Shown: piece by piece, positions 49,571 through 60,925 of the stretch
Layout of the letters: each line of letters begins with the position of its first letter
Numbering within the stretch: position 1 is the first letter of the stretch
Origin: Abelmoschus esculentus
Taxonomy: Eukaryota > Streptophyta > Magnoliopsida > Malvales > Malvaceae
NCBI GenBank assembly: GCA_035048815.1
Contig: JAUCBN010000024.1
Location: forward strand, 990,001-1,054,000
Reading direction: 5' to 3'
DNA: 64,000 nt
Notes under the pieces: generated by a model
Told to the model about the DNA's origin: nothing
Databases searched by the model: none
Seen by the model: only the letters and a program-made list of their open reading frames with translations
Made by a program: the position numbers and the translations under genes

Positions 49571-51085
49571 TCACCTACCGGCCGCCAGCACAAGTAAATG
49601 GCCGACGGCTGCGGTAATGGCACCGAGCAATCCGCCAGCAATAACCTGCAATTGAAATGGAATGTTGAAAACATCAATCTTCCATAAAAACAACTACTCC
49701 TATGATGATCTAGTGGTGTCTGAAATTATCGGATACGACCCCGGAGAGTATTTCTCTTTAGGAACTCGGTTTTTAACTTCTGATTGCTATGTCAATTAGT
49801 TGCAGTACATTAACTTGGACATTGTTCTTGAAAAGAAAAGATACCTGAGGAGAAGTGTGACCGAGACGTTCCCGTAACGGTCTGCTCTCAGCCAGAGGAT
49901 GTTCGGCGGGCAATTCACAAATAATTTGGTTTAAAACCTGAAGAACACAAGGTTTTGGAAAATGAACACATGAAAAATATGATACCAAGTATTCAAGCAT
50001 ATCATTTCATAAAAGAGATGAAGCAGTTATATATCACTAAAGCTCATGTAACATCCTTCTACAAGGAAACACTAGCAGGGGACATGGTATGAGATACTTC
50101 GAGAGTAAAAGCAACCAAATCGAACCTCTGCCTGCCGGCCAGCATGTAATCTTACACCAGTTGCATCAGAAATTACCTGCAAATCAAATCCACTCCCATC
50201 AAAACTCAATCCACACTGTAGGCGATATTGACGACACGAGACGCATACATTACACTTTCCACAGGTAGCACAGGTCGATATTAGGAGAAAACCGAGATTA
50301 GCACTAGCAGTAACAAAGAAAGCAGACAATTTGGAAAATGAAGTCCTCATGCTATTCAGTTCTATGTTCCATTAATTGAGAAACAAGAGATCATACAATG
50401 CTTGCTAAGACAAATGCAATTGCATATATTGCTCCTCCATAGTCTTCTTGCAACCCGACTGCAGTGGTGAGAGCAACAACCATGGCAGAATGTGATGAAG
50501 GTATCCCACCAGATGCTACAAATTGCTTGAAATCCCATCGTCTTTCCTTATACCTGCAAATTATCTGTTTGAGTACCCAAAATAGTTCCTTGAACCAAAA
50601 TTTTCTTCCCCATTCTTAACTCTGTGATTACAAAATAGGAACTGAATCAAAGCAACAATGGACCAGATTTACATTACAAAGAAGCAACAGGCTAAAGGGA
50701 ATGGAGATGACAAACAAGCCCAGAATTCAAGAAAATTACATGTGATGATATCAATTTAAGCACTCCAAATGTGTGAAAATAATGTCAACACAATTATCAT
50801 TAAAACTACAAAACTTGAACTCAAGAATCAAACCAGATTATGACCCAGGCCACTGCAGTTGATTAATAATGCAAAACAGCAACACCCCATTTCAAAACTC
50901 GCATCCAAAAGTCCATTGAAAGACGGAAACAAAACAAAAAACAATGCCCAAATGTTGCAACATTAAAGAAACACGGCAAGAGAGAGAGACCACGAGGTGA
51001 AGAACTTGATGGATTGGGCCATGGCGAAGGCAGTGAAGGCAGAAATGAGAGGGTAGTTGGTGACGATGGAGGAAGAAGAAGACAT
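49571..51085 (-). CDS. Acid phosphatase/vanadium-dependent haloperoxidase-related protein (DUF212), At1g67600-like
   Basis: Small membrane protein of a family named by similarity; no enzyme activity is assured. Five exons, 51085-50991, 50553-50397, 50176-50126, 49937-49845 and 49645-49571, close in phase to 156 residues. The sequence shows NYPLISAFTAFAMAQSIKFFTSWYKERRWDFKQFVASGGIPSSHSAMVVALTTAVGL, then AIYAIAFVLASIVISDATGVRLHAGRQAEVLNQI, then LRERLGHTSPQVIAGGLLGAITAAVGHLL. The GGIPSSHSA and DATGVR..AGRQAE blocks are the family hallmarks. Four hydrophobic segments suggest a multipass protein. Short exons are split across about 1.5 kb, so single-frame searches miss most of it. It lies next to the remorin gene, as At1g67600 lies next to At1g67590. 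Confidence 0.9.
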
Positions 51086-52150
51086 TGATGAAAGAGGGGG
51101 TAATACAATTACAAATAGTCTGAATCAAAGTCAGTGTTGTAACTGCAATTCCATTCTTGTTTTGAAGACAAGAAGACGAGCAGATTAGGTGGCGAAACTT
51201 TAATGAATTGAATTCCTTAAAGGAAGACGAATTATAATTAAGTATTTTGGTCCCCAACGTTTAACTAACTCAACTGTTTTTTGTACGGTCCGTTGTTCCA
51301 ACTCTTTCCTTTATATTATAACATTTTATATTAAAATTTTAACCCTAACCCAAAAACTAAAATTTAAATCTTATACTCTAAATTGTAAATTGTAAACCCT
51401 AAACCTGAACCCCTTAACAAAAACTTTGATCACTAAAATTGAAAGCCATGAGTATCAAAAAGTTTACATGATCCTTTTAATTTTTGGGGTTAGGATTGTA
51501 GTTTAATGTAAGGGATTAAACTGACGATAAATTAAATACCAGAGGGTATACAAAAAAATCCAGATTCTGTTTCATTGCTCCTTCATAGAACTCACTATCA
51601 TTATTATATTCAGAGCCTGTTAATGAAACATTGCCATAGAAACATACATAGAAATTCTAATGAATATAAAGAATTAAATACAAATATCATGAGCCACCTC
51701 TCAGGCTCAGCTCCTCCATATCATTTATGCAGACTGCAGAAAACACAATGGAAATTCAAATGTCAGATTAGATTATTTCCTGCAATAATGGATACTTAAA
51801 TGCAGAATTAGTACTGTCAGTTTTGAATATCTAATATTCCATCCTAATGATTGCATTATCACAAGGGAAAATGAGACAAGTTCATGAATATGATGATGCA
51901 TGTTTGTTTGGCTTTGCAATCTAGTAACTATTTGAATTCCTAATATCCTTTACAAGTTCAGACCCGAATTCATTTTAGTTGTGCGGTTGATACTAGTGCC
52001 AAAATTGGTTTATTTCGACTCGAGTTATGAAAACGGAAGAAGGGTAAAGAAGTTTACCTGTCATGTAGATTACACCTGCATGTAACTGCCTTTTTTAACA
52101 ACCAAACTGCCAACACACTGCCGAAAATAGGTATAGAAAACATCGACAAG
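51086..52150. other. Intergenic region between DUF212 and RecQ genes
   Basis: The DUF212 promoter (51086 to about 51300), AT-rich DNA with an ACCCTAAACCC-like patch near 51340-51410 that is not a telomere array, and the probable 3' untranslated region of the RecQ gene from about 51550. No gene was seen. Confidence 0.5.
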
Positions 52151-55100
52151 CTAAGGTGCATCTTTTCCAACAAAATTTATGAGTTCTGCCCTTGCTGCAT
52201 TCATTACTGCCTTGAAATCTATTTGTGTATACCTTCCCCTGCAACTCAGGAATAGCTCTCTCTTCATTAAAAAGATTATAAAACCATGGTTATGCACTGA
52301 TGAAGCACACTGTCAAAGCAAATGGCTTAGTCTCAAATGTAAAGTTCAATAAAGCCCTGAATTTAGCCCACGTTATGTGACTTGATCAAGTTCACTTTAT
52401 TCTTGTACCACCTGGTTATACCAAAACTTCCTAAGGGATTATGGGACAAGATTCAAGGAAATATTTTTATGTAGTCTCTACAAACAATGTTAAATCTTTG
52501 GTTGTAACGGGTCATGTGGCTAACTAGGTAGAAAAAAAGGCCCAAGAATCTATTTAGACAACTTATCAGATGACAAATTGAATCTTGCATTAGACTGAAA
52601 CAAGCGACTTGCAAGTTGCAACTGCTCTTGATGTTAATAATTCCTATATATGAACATTGTAATTTCAAACAAAATAATATAGAAATCGCCTATCTGATTA
52701 GTTACAAACGCTTTTTGACAAGCATTTGCCGCAAAGGGTCGTGTGAACCAAAACCCTATTAGTATATAAGTTTGTAACGGGTCATGTGACAAACATTCCA
52801 ACTAATTCCCAAAAAATATAAATTTGTATCAAATTCGAACTAGTAACTAATCCGAACATTGAAGTATTGAACAAACTCATATAAGCAAAAAATCAAATAT
52901 CCTTGATCATGAGACATAATTGTCACTGTATTATGATTTGGCCAAGAGGTTCAATGTGATTGCTTAATGAATGCTTGACTATCACTGGCGACTAATGGTG
53001 TTAGATACTTTGAAAATAACAATCAAGTCAAAGGGAATATATAATATACCAGAAATGGGTTCTTGACCAAGTTGAAGAAGGATAGGCTGGGCTCCCAATT
53101 CCATGCATTATCCTTGCAATTGCTCTTGGAGTAAACTTAACGTTGGAATTGCTCTGCAGAAAAACCTGTTTGACCAAAACAGATGAAATGTTGTAGAACT
53201 ACCACATGATTGACTTGTGAGTACCACGAGAACAGAATTGCATTGGCTGTATAAATCTCACCTTTATATCTGCACGAAGAAAAGGGCTGCAAATACACAT
53301 GATAGTTCTATTATTATAGAGAAATAAAACTAAAAATGCGAGAAAGGAACAGATGACTTATTCAGCATGAAAAAACTTTAAAAAATGAAATAAAAAACCA
53401 TCTTGGATAATTGTTAAATGTCATTCATCTTTGATGTCTTAAAGCCAAAGACCAAGATTTTGTGTACCTGTTGTGACCCATCTTATCAAGGACATCAGGA
53501 TTATTGTCTCCCTTAAAATAATCCAAAATCCTCTTTTGCAAGCATGTTGTCTGCTGAGCAACATTGCAATCATGTGTCTTCGCACACTCATCCACTGCAA
53601 AAGCTGCAGAGCTGTACATGGCATCCAATTTCCATACCTGATTCAGAAGGGGAAATTTCCAATCCAGTTTAAAAGATGCAAGAGAAGAAGAAAAGGTTCA
53701 AAGAGAAATATTAGAGCCTGTATATTAGAAATCAACTGGAAACTAGCATTGCCAACAAGTTTATGTTGATTGCATTCAAAATACCATTAACTGTTATACT
53801 AATATTTCCTGACATCAGAGTAGAGACAGAAGAGTACTTCATAACTTTGAGGTGGAGAAATACTGCTTTATAACCGGATTGCTTTTCTTAATAAAATGTC
53901 TAAAAACAGAAATTGCTACATCATATGGCATGAAGCCAATAGCCATGAACCTCTTCTAGGGTAATAACAACAACTTAATTACACCATTAAACTCATTAAC
54001 ACTATCCTCTAAATGCCCGCAGAGAAGAAATATAATATCCTATGGAATGTGCTGACAACTTTTGATGATTTAAATCAGGCTCAGTTACCTTGCAATTTTC
54101 AACATCCAGTAACCATCTTGTAAGAAGTTCTGTAAGAGAACAGAAATCACCAGGAACCTTCACAATCTTAAAGCAGAAGGCTGGATCCTTCAACTCATAT
54201 GTTATTTCTCCCTTTACCTAAGATAAACCCAAAAAGAATAAGCTGAAAATGATACTGCTTCCAGATTGTACACAAAGAACCAAAAAATAAGCTTCTTAAG
54301 ATGAGGGGAAAAATGATAAGTTATAGATCAAATTCATGAAAAAAACAGCATAGCAATCACATTTAACTACAGTAAAATAACACTTGCTTCAAACAAATTC
54401 ATCGTACTTTATTGTAAATGAGTTTTAACTTTTAAGCTTTAAACAATTGCTGATAGGTTATTGAAAAGTGAATGCGAACATAATCATGCTTCAGCATACA
54501 AATCAAGCAAATCTTAAGGAACTTGTTGAAGTCATAGCCATCAGAGCATGTAGTTTTTTCTCACCTGAATAAATCATGATGCATACTTTCACTCAAATAA
54601 CTTGTAGCATAATAAGATAATTTGAGAAGGAAGCACTTAAACTAACGCCTTAACCTAACCATTTATGAACTCTCACAATTATATTATTAATTGGTAGATG
54701 TCGAAAAAGTATAGATTGTTTTTGTTAGGTGTTTGAGGAGCCTTCCACACAAATAAAGAGTGGCTACCAGTCACTCACAAATAAACATGTAAATCAAAGA
54801 GAACTGGTTTCTTTTGATAATTCCAACCTTAAGATCCTGCAAGTGATTAGATAGCTCACTAGCTGCAATCCCAATGCTATTTGCCACAGTCGGTATATCA
54901 AACACATACTGTCCTTGCTTAATTTCTGACCTGAAAATTTATGATAAGTATGGCTTGCTCTGTCAGGAGGTAAATACCTGAGAAGAATTCCCATTCTATA
55001 TAACCAAGCATGGAAAATACACTCACTTCCTCAAAATAGCAGCAACTGCAGTATCCTTGTCAGCAAGTGACATTGGGGAAGTCTGTAAATATGTAAATCA

Positions 55101-58100
55101 TTTCAGTCTTCTATTAATACCACGCTTCAGAACTTCCATGTTTCAAGAAAAGACCCAAAAGAATTTAAACAATCACCATAGCATGCAAGAGATATCTATG
55201 AGAGATTTCATTACCTTATGGAAATTCAGAGTACAAGTAACATTTAGCTGTGGAAGCAGATGCAAGTACTGTGTTCCACCCAACTCCAGATGCGTTAAAA
55301 GCGTGAGCATGACCTGCAAGCAACAAATTAGATGAATGGTAGTCAATGATTTGCTGGATGTCAGGCTACTGACATAATTTTCAAAATGAAAGAGGAATCA
55401 TAACAATAGTAAGATTAGCCTACAAATTAGATTGCATAATTTTATAAATGTTTCAAATTGCATATTTGGTTGCATAGTATTAGCTATATGGAAACTATTA
55501 GATTGCAAATTCTAAAAGTTCATTAAGCATGGTTTAAGAGAGAACCTCTTCTTTCATATCAAATTTACGAGAAGCAGATTCTTTGATCAGTGAACAAACT
55601 TTCCCATGCAAATTAGTGTCATCAGCAAAAACTTGACAAAGGAATTTGTTTACTGAGAATTCATCCACTCCATCACTGAGAACAAAAATTTGTATATAAG
55701 TTTCAAATTTTGTGAATCCTCCGTAAATTCTCACTGTAAGATCAGTTTCATGCTAAGCACCTGTACATAAGACTACGGAGCTTGTAATATGTGACATCAT
55801 CAAAAAAGAGATGGCAATAGGACAATCTCCCATCTCGTCCACCACGGCCAATCTCCTACAAGAGGTGATCATTCATTTGATTAACAGACATCGAGAAACA
55901 GAATGCCTCACAAAAACCTAATAGTTAAGAAGCAAATATCAACCTGGACATACTCTTCCAAGCTTTCTGGCAAGCTATAATGAATTACCTAAAACAAATT
56001 CAAGGGAAAAACACTTGCCGTTATTAAAAAAATGGTGGTGCAACATTGAATGCAAGCAGATCACAGCAGGAGAGCATAGAACTTGTTTGTATACATGAGA
56101 TCCAAAATGCGAACTCAAGTTGACTCTCTTATTTAATAATTTTCCACTTACTGATTTGTCTTTAACTAGATGGGTCAAACCTCAGTGAAGAAGACAACTA
56201 TGAAAAATGGAGTAGAGAGGAGCAGCAGTGGACTACCCTTTTCACATGCCATCATTTATGACAACAATTATACCATCATAATATTCTAAATCTATTGCAC
56301 TGAAATTTAGACTAGGTTTTATTTTGGGCACAAAAGGATACTATGGCTTAACTTAAGACCATCAGGCAAATCTCAACTACCCCTTACAACTTGGGCTAAG
56401 ACCAGGTGGGAAAAACTAAACTAGATTTGATATTAATATAATGACGAGAAACCACAGAACTTATAAATAAACTTTTTCTTCTTACAGCTTCAACATCTTT
56501 CTTGTCGAGCCCCATGCCAAATGCCACAGTTGCAACAACCTTTAAAAGATAGATAGATATTGAGGTAATTGTATAACCATTAAAAGCTTTTAAAAGGGAT
56601 AAAAATTATATTGTGCAGAACTTGGATATTGCAGTGAGACTGGATCAGGATAATTCTCACCACTCTGAGCTTGTTGGCACAAAATAACTCTTGTATGCGG
56701 CTGCGATCTCTTGCCAGCATTCCACTATGGTAACTCTACTTGAGCATTACAAATAAGCTTGTTAGAAGCCTAAAAGGTACTATATGATGGAAAACATTAA
56801 GCATGTAAAGACACTCACCTTTGCAGGGATATTGTTATCGCATAAATACCTGCTTATTTCATCAGTTTCATACTGCAAAATCCAGTGCAAGAAGAAATTA
56901 CAAATGGATTGAGAAATTTACATGGACTGCATAAAAGCAATAGCTAGAACCTGAAATCAGGAGCATTATGAAAACAGTTTTTTCCGTTCCAGATAAATTT
57001 ACTAGCAGAAGATGTTAAGTTGCTTATATAAGTGATTTAGAGAACTAGCAGAAATGTGTTATCCAAAAGCAGAACTGCTCAAAGCTAAGCATGAATAGCC
57101 AATTGAACTGAGTAAAGCAATTCAACAATGAGAAGAGCCATAGACTCAAAAATATTCAAAGGAATACCATTCTTACCTGAAATTTGCAGTAAACAATAAT
57201 GCTTCGAGCTTCCAAGAAAGGAGAGGACTTCATCAATTTTAGCATATCCTTCATTCTATAAAGATCAAACAGTTAGATGCATATTCATAGGATAACCTAA
57301 CTCTTGGAGTAAAGCTAAACAGAAAAAACAGGATGGGACTTGCCTATTGCCACTCAAAGACACCGATAGCCGTAGATTATCCCTTACTTGTGCCTTTTGA
57401 ATGAGGTTGGTTGAAGAAATCTCCAGAGCTGACATAACAGACAGCAAAGTTGTGGTTGTGGCAGTTGCAGTCATTGCAAGAATGCATTCAACATTGAGTT
57501 TGGCACGAAGTAAAGATGCCCTCAGTCGCATGTATGATGGCCGGAAATTATGTGACCTGTAATTTTAAATTCACCTCAATACATGCAATACTTTCATGTA
57601 AAGTAAGAAGAATGGTGGTTCAACCACTCACCATTCAGACACACAATGAGCTTCATCAACCACAACAAGTGATACAAAGGTAGTACCAGAAAATATTGAC
57701 AAAAAGTCTGCATTCAAAAACCTTTCTGGTGAAACAAAAAGCACCTGAAACACAAGCCATGAAAACATTAGCTTTGGGGCAGTAATGCAATTTAAAAAAT
57801 ATACATGCTATTCACCAAGAGTGTTCCAAAAAGTTAAACCCACCTTTATGCTTCCTTCTTGGATCATTCTTAGCGTCTCAAAAGCCTCTTCAGGTCCCTA
57901 TTCCTTGCAAAACACCACATTAGACCGTTTATCAATAACTAATGAATTTCTAAAGAGAGATAACCCAATTCCAACCTGACTGCTAGACAAGAGACCGCCT
58001 TGAATCATGGGGGGCAACTGTTTCAACTGATCAATCATCAAAGCAACCAATGGACTCACCACCAATGTAATTCCTGGCAAAACCATTGCAGGAATCTGAT

Positions 58101-59058
58101 AGCAAAGCGATTTCCCGGCTCCAGTAGGCAAAACTAGCATTGTCGATTTGCCAGCAAGCACCATCTTGATGGCTTCCAACTGTCCATCACGGAATGAATC
58201 ATAGTCATACATAGCTTTCAGCAACCTCACCAGGTTCTCATCGGACACCTCATTTCGAACCGCCGAAATCGCTGCTTCAACTGACTCAAACCCACTAAGT
58301 TTCTCTGCTTTCGGCTGCTGCTTAATATCGGAAACTAAACCTTCTTCGTCGCAAAGGCTTCCGTTATCAACTTCAGGTTTGACTTTTCTCTTGCTTCTTC
58401 TGAAATACTTTGATTTGTAAGAGTAACTGTTCATCTTTTTACCTTTAGCTATGAACTTGCGTTTAAAGCCTCTGAAATTGAGCTTTACAAAGTTACCTTC
58501 TTCACTGCGTTTTTGTAATTTAACTTCAGGTAAAGGGGCATCCCCTCTGATCAAATTAGGAAGGTTCTTGCTGAAAGTTTTGGCGGAACCTGAGCCGTCG
58601 GAGCCTTTAATTTTAGGTTCGGCGGGTATTTCCTCTGTGGTTTCGGGTTCGAAATTAATGTAAGATTTAGAGAATTTGGAGAAGGAGGCACGGCGCGTGG
58701 AGAAGAAACCAGCGGGGAGGGTTTCAAAGGAACGTCCGACGGAGATTGGATGGGATTGATCCGATGGACGGCGAATCTGGAAAGGAAAATTGCCGATTGG
58801 AGAAGGGAAATCCGGTCGTTGAATAGGTTCGGGCTCGGATTCCGGTACGGGTTTGGCTTTGGATTTATCATGTTTCGACGAAGTTGGCTTTTTGGGTTTG
58901 AAACTGGTGTCTGAACGAGAGGAGGGTTTGATCTTTGCGGTAGATTTGGAGGAAGGAGGCTTCGGATGCGGTTGCGGCGGCCGCCTCGGAGGCGGGAGTG
59001 GTTCACGTGGAGGAGTGGCGGAAACATGTGAGCCGTCTGAGTCTGAATCGGAATCCAT
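52151..59058 (-). CDS. RecQ5-type ATP-dependent DNA helicase (RECQL5-like)
   Basis: 3'-5' DNA helicase of genome maintenance, resembling Arabidopsis At1g27880 (Q-like 5). Exon 1 (59058-57976) carries a 250-residue disordered, Pro/Ser/Lys-rich N-terminus and helicase motifs 0-Ia: YDSFRDGQLEAI, LVLPTGAGKSLCYQIPA and VVSPLVALMIDQL. Exon 2 is 57897-57844. Further minus-strand exons give VLFVSPERF, the DEAH box VVVDEAHCVSEW (about 57632-57670), ILAMTATAT (57460-57500), RSIIVYCKFQ, SYHSGM, VVVATVAFGMGLDKKDV, and motif VI (near 55820-55860) reading GRGGRDG where GRAGRDG is common. A winged-helix-like region and C-terminal exons follow. The last exon (52238-52151) ends in FVGKDAP then TAG. I count at least 14 exons; internal borders other than those stated are approximate. 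The start is the first ATG, since the upstream frame opens only through GTG. Confidence 0.93.
52490..52800. repeat. Repeated block in the last RecQ intron
   Basis: The 15-mer GTAACGGGTCATGTG occurs at about 52504 and 52769 in the intron before the last exon, in the same orientation. It may mark a small transposon remnant. Nothing else was identified. Confidence 0.4.
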
Positions 59059-59261
59059 AAATGTCAATCGAGTCACCGAGACAAAGTAGAGGCGGTGAAT
59101 TGTTACTGCGAAGAGCTCAGCCCCTTTACATTTTTGTAGCGCTAAAATTTTCCCGCCCAGAAGTATTTTACATTATTTTAATACCCTTGGGCTATTGGGC
59201 ATGTTTACATCTTTGCCCTTTAGTTCTAGTAATTTATCTTCCCTTTCTTTTCCTATCGGAG

Positions 59262-59594
59262 TCTAGCTAATGTTACGGACCGTGAGTCGTAACTACGCGG
59301 GATCGAGCGGGATGTTTTTTGGTTGTGCTTAAAGCTTGGAAGCGGAATAGCATTAAGAGTGTAGTACGTGCCGAGCAGTTGTTCTATCTGGGATGGGAGT
59401 GCTGATCGTGCACCACACTGGTCAGGAGCTGTCCCCGCTTCTCTAATGAGCCCATGGGAGGGCGAAACCAGTAAGCATCGGAGATCGTTAAGGTTAATCC
59501 TCGGGTATACGAGAGACCCGAACTGCCGCACGAGTAGAAATCACTGCGCGAAAACTCTGACCCCGTGATACTATCATCTTGTTGTATTTCTAGC
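59262..59594. other. GC-rich island of unknown origin
   Basis: About 320 bases clearly richer in G and C than the flanking AT-rich DNA, with an abrupt border on the right. The 6-mer TCTAGC stands on both sides (59262-59267 and 59589-59594), which may be a target duplication or chance. On the minus strand 59531-59253 stays open for 92 codons, but I recognise no family. It is not 5S rRNA or a tRNA. Possible sources are a solo LTR or LTR piece, organelle DNA, or the remains of another repeat. Confidence 0.5.
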
Positions 59595-60925
59595 CTCTTG
59601 CCAATTTATATCAATTTTTAATACGATATAGTATATTGTATCTATAGTTTAAAATTTATATATTTTATAAATTTTGTGATAATTTTAAAATATTTATTAA
59701 TTTCTATAATTGAGACTTATGGTAATATTTCTTACTTACGTTATTAATTGAGTTTATAAATGATAATATTTTTAAATATAAAAAATTAAATTTATTATCT
59801 TATTTTGAATTAATATTAAATTAATAAAATATATAAATTTTAAAAAATTAAAATTATTATTATATTAATAATATTATTATTTTCAGTTATTAATATTTAG
59901 CAATCAATAAAATTTTATATTTCTTAAAAATAATATTTATCATAAACTTATAATTAAATTATTTGAACTGTAATTCATAAAAAAAAAATTGTCATCACTG
60001 AAAATATTAATAACTTTATAGACAAAACCCTCCTGTTCTTCATATAATAATCCATTTAAAAGCAGAAAAAATAACTCAACACTGGTTAATGCAAAGAAAA
60101 AAAGAACGACGTCGTAGAAGGCGATGGTTTTGGATTTGGTGGTTCCTGTTTCGGATTTGAGCTTTGACTTCTGTGGACGAAGTCCACGAAATGAGTAGAG
60201 AATTTCAAAAAATTGCAGAGGTTGAGAAGTGAATCAAGGAAGAATACTGAAAAAATTTAAATAAAGAGAGAGAAAAACATAGTCAACAAAGCACAACTAG
60301 CACACCCAGAGGGAAATTTTCGCAAATTATTGTGCTGTAAGTTGTTGTAGCATTCCTCCTTTTTGTCAATTCTCAATGATTTATATCTATATCTTACTGC
60401 ATGTGTTTTTTCTTCTCTGTAATTAAGGAAAAATAGAGTGCTTTGATTGTTTCAATCCTGGGATTTACTTAATTTATTCATTTTCTTTTCCTTTTTTGCT
60501 TTACTTTGTGGAAGAACAGAGAAGGTCATGCTGATCCTTTCTTGTTTGGGGTGACTTTGTAGTTGTACTTACTGGGTTTTGCTATTTAAGCCTGGAAGCT
60601 TGAAATTTTACAATGTTTGGGCTGAATTTCAGACATGGGGATTGAAGCTGAACAAAGGGTCTCTGTTTTAGGTGATTGGGATTAGAAAAAGAAACTGGAA
60701 GGTGGGATTGGTTCAGTTGTTTTAGCGGCTTCGGTTTGGTTTTTCTTAGGGGATTTGGTTTTTAGTTTCCTTATTTCAGGTTTTCTCGACAGGATATGAA
60801 GGGTCTCTGTTTTAACTGAACAAAGGGTTTGGTATTTCATGGATTTTGATTAGGCATTATATTTTGATTGGTACCGAGTAATCTGTGTGAATCATCAGCA
60901 TTGTAGAATTAAGGGGTGGTGAATC
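59595..60925. other. AT-rich spacer, then promoter and leader of the PP2A B' gene
   Basis: Up to about 60050 the DNA is extremely AT-rich. From 60060 it changes to promoter and leader-like sequence with an ACGACGTCGT palindrome (60106-60115), GAGAGA-type purine tracts and a probable leader intron between about 60340 and 60640. Short upstream ATG frames exist (for example from 60612), but it is unclear whether they remain after splicing. Confidence 0.5.
60106..60115. promoter_or_regulatory. ACGACGTCGT palindrome upstream of the PP2A B' gene
   Basis: The same palindromic decamer as at 11487-11496, about 800 bases before the start codon and probably close to the transcription start if a leader intron is present. 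It contains a GACGTC bZIP core. Function is inferred. Confidence 0.4.

Noticed and set aside
51340..51410. CCCTAAACCC-like patch suggesting interstitial telomere repeats
   Set aside because: The units are irregular and too few to form an array.
59262..59594. 5S rRNA or tRNA gene in the GC-rich island
   Set aside because: The sequence does not match the conserved 5S promoter box or ends, and no cloverleaf can be drawn.
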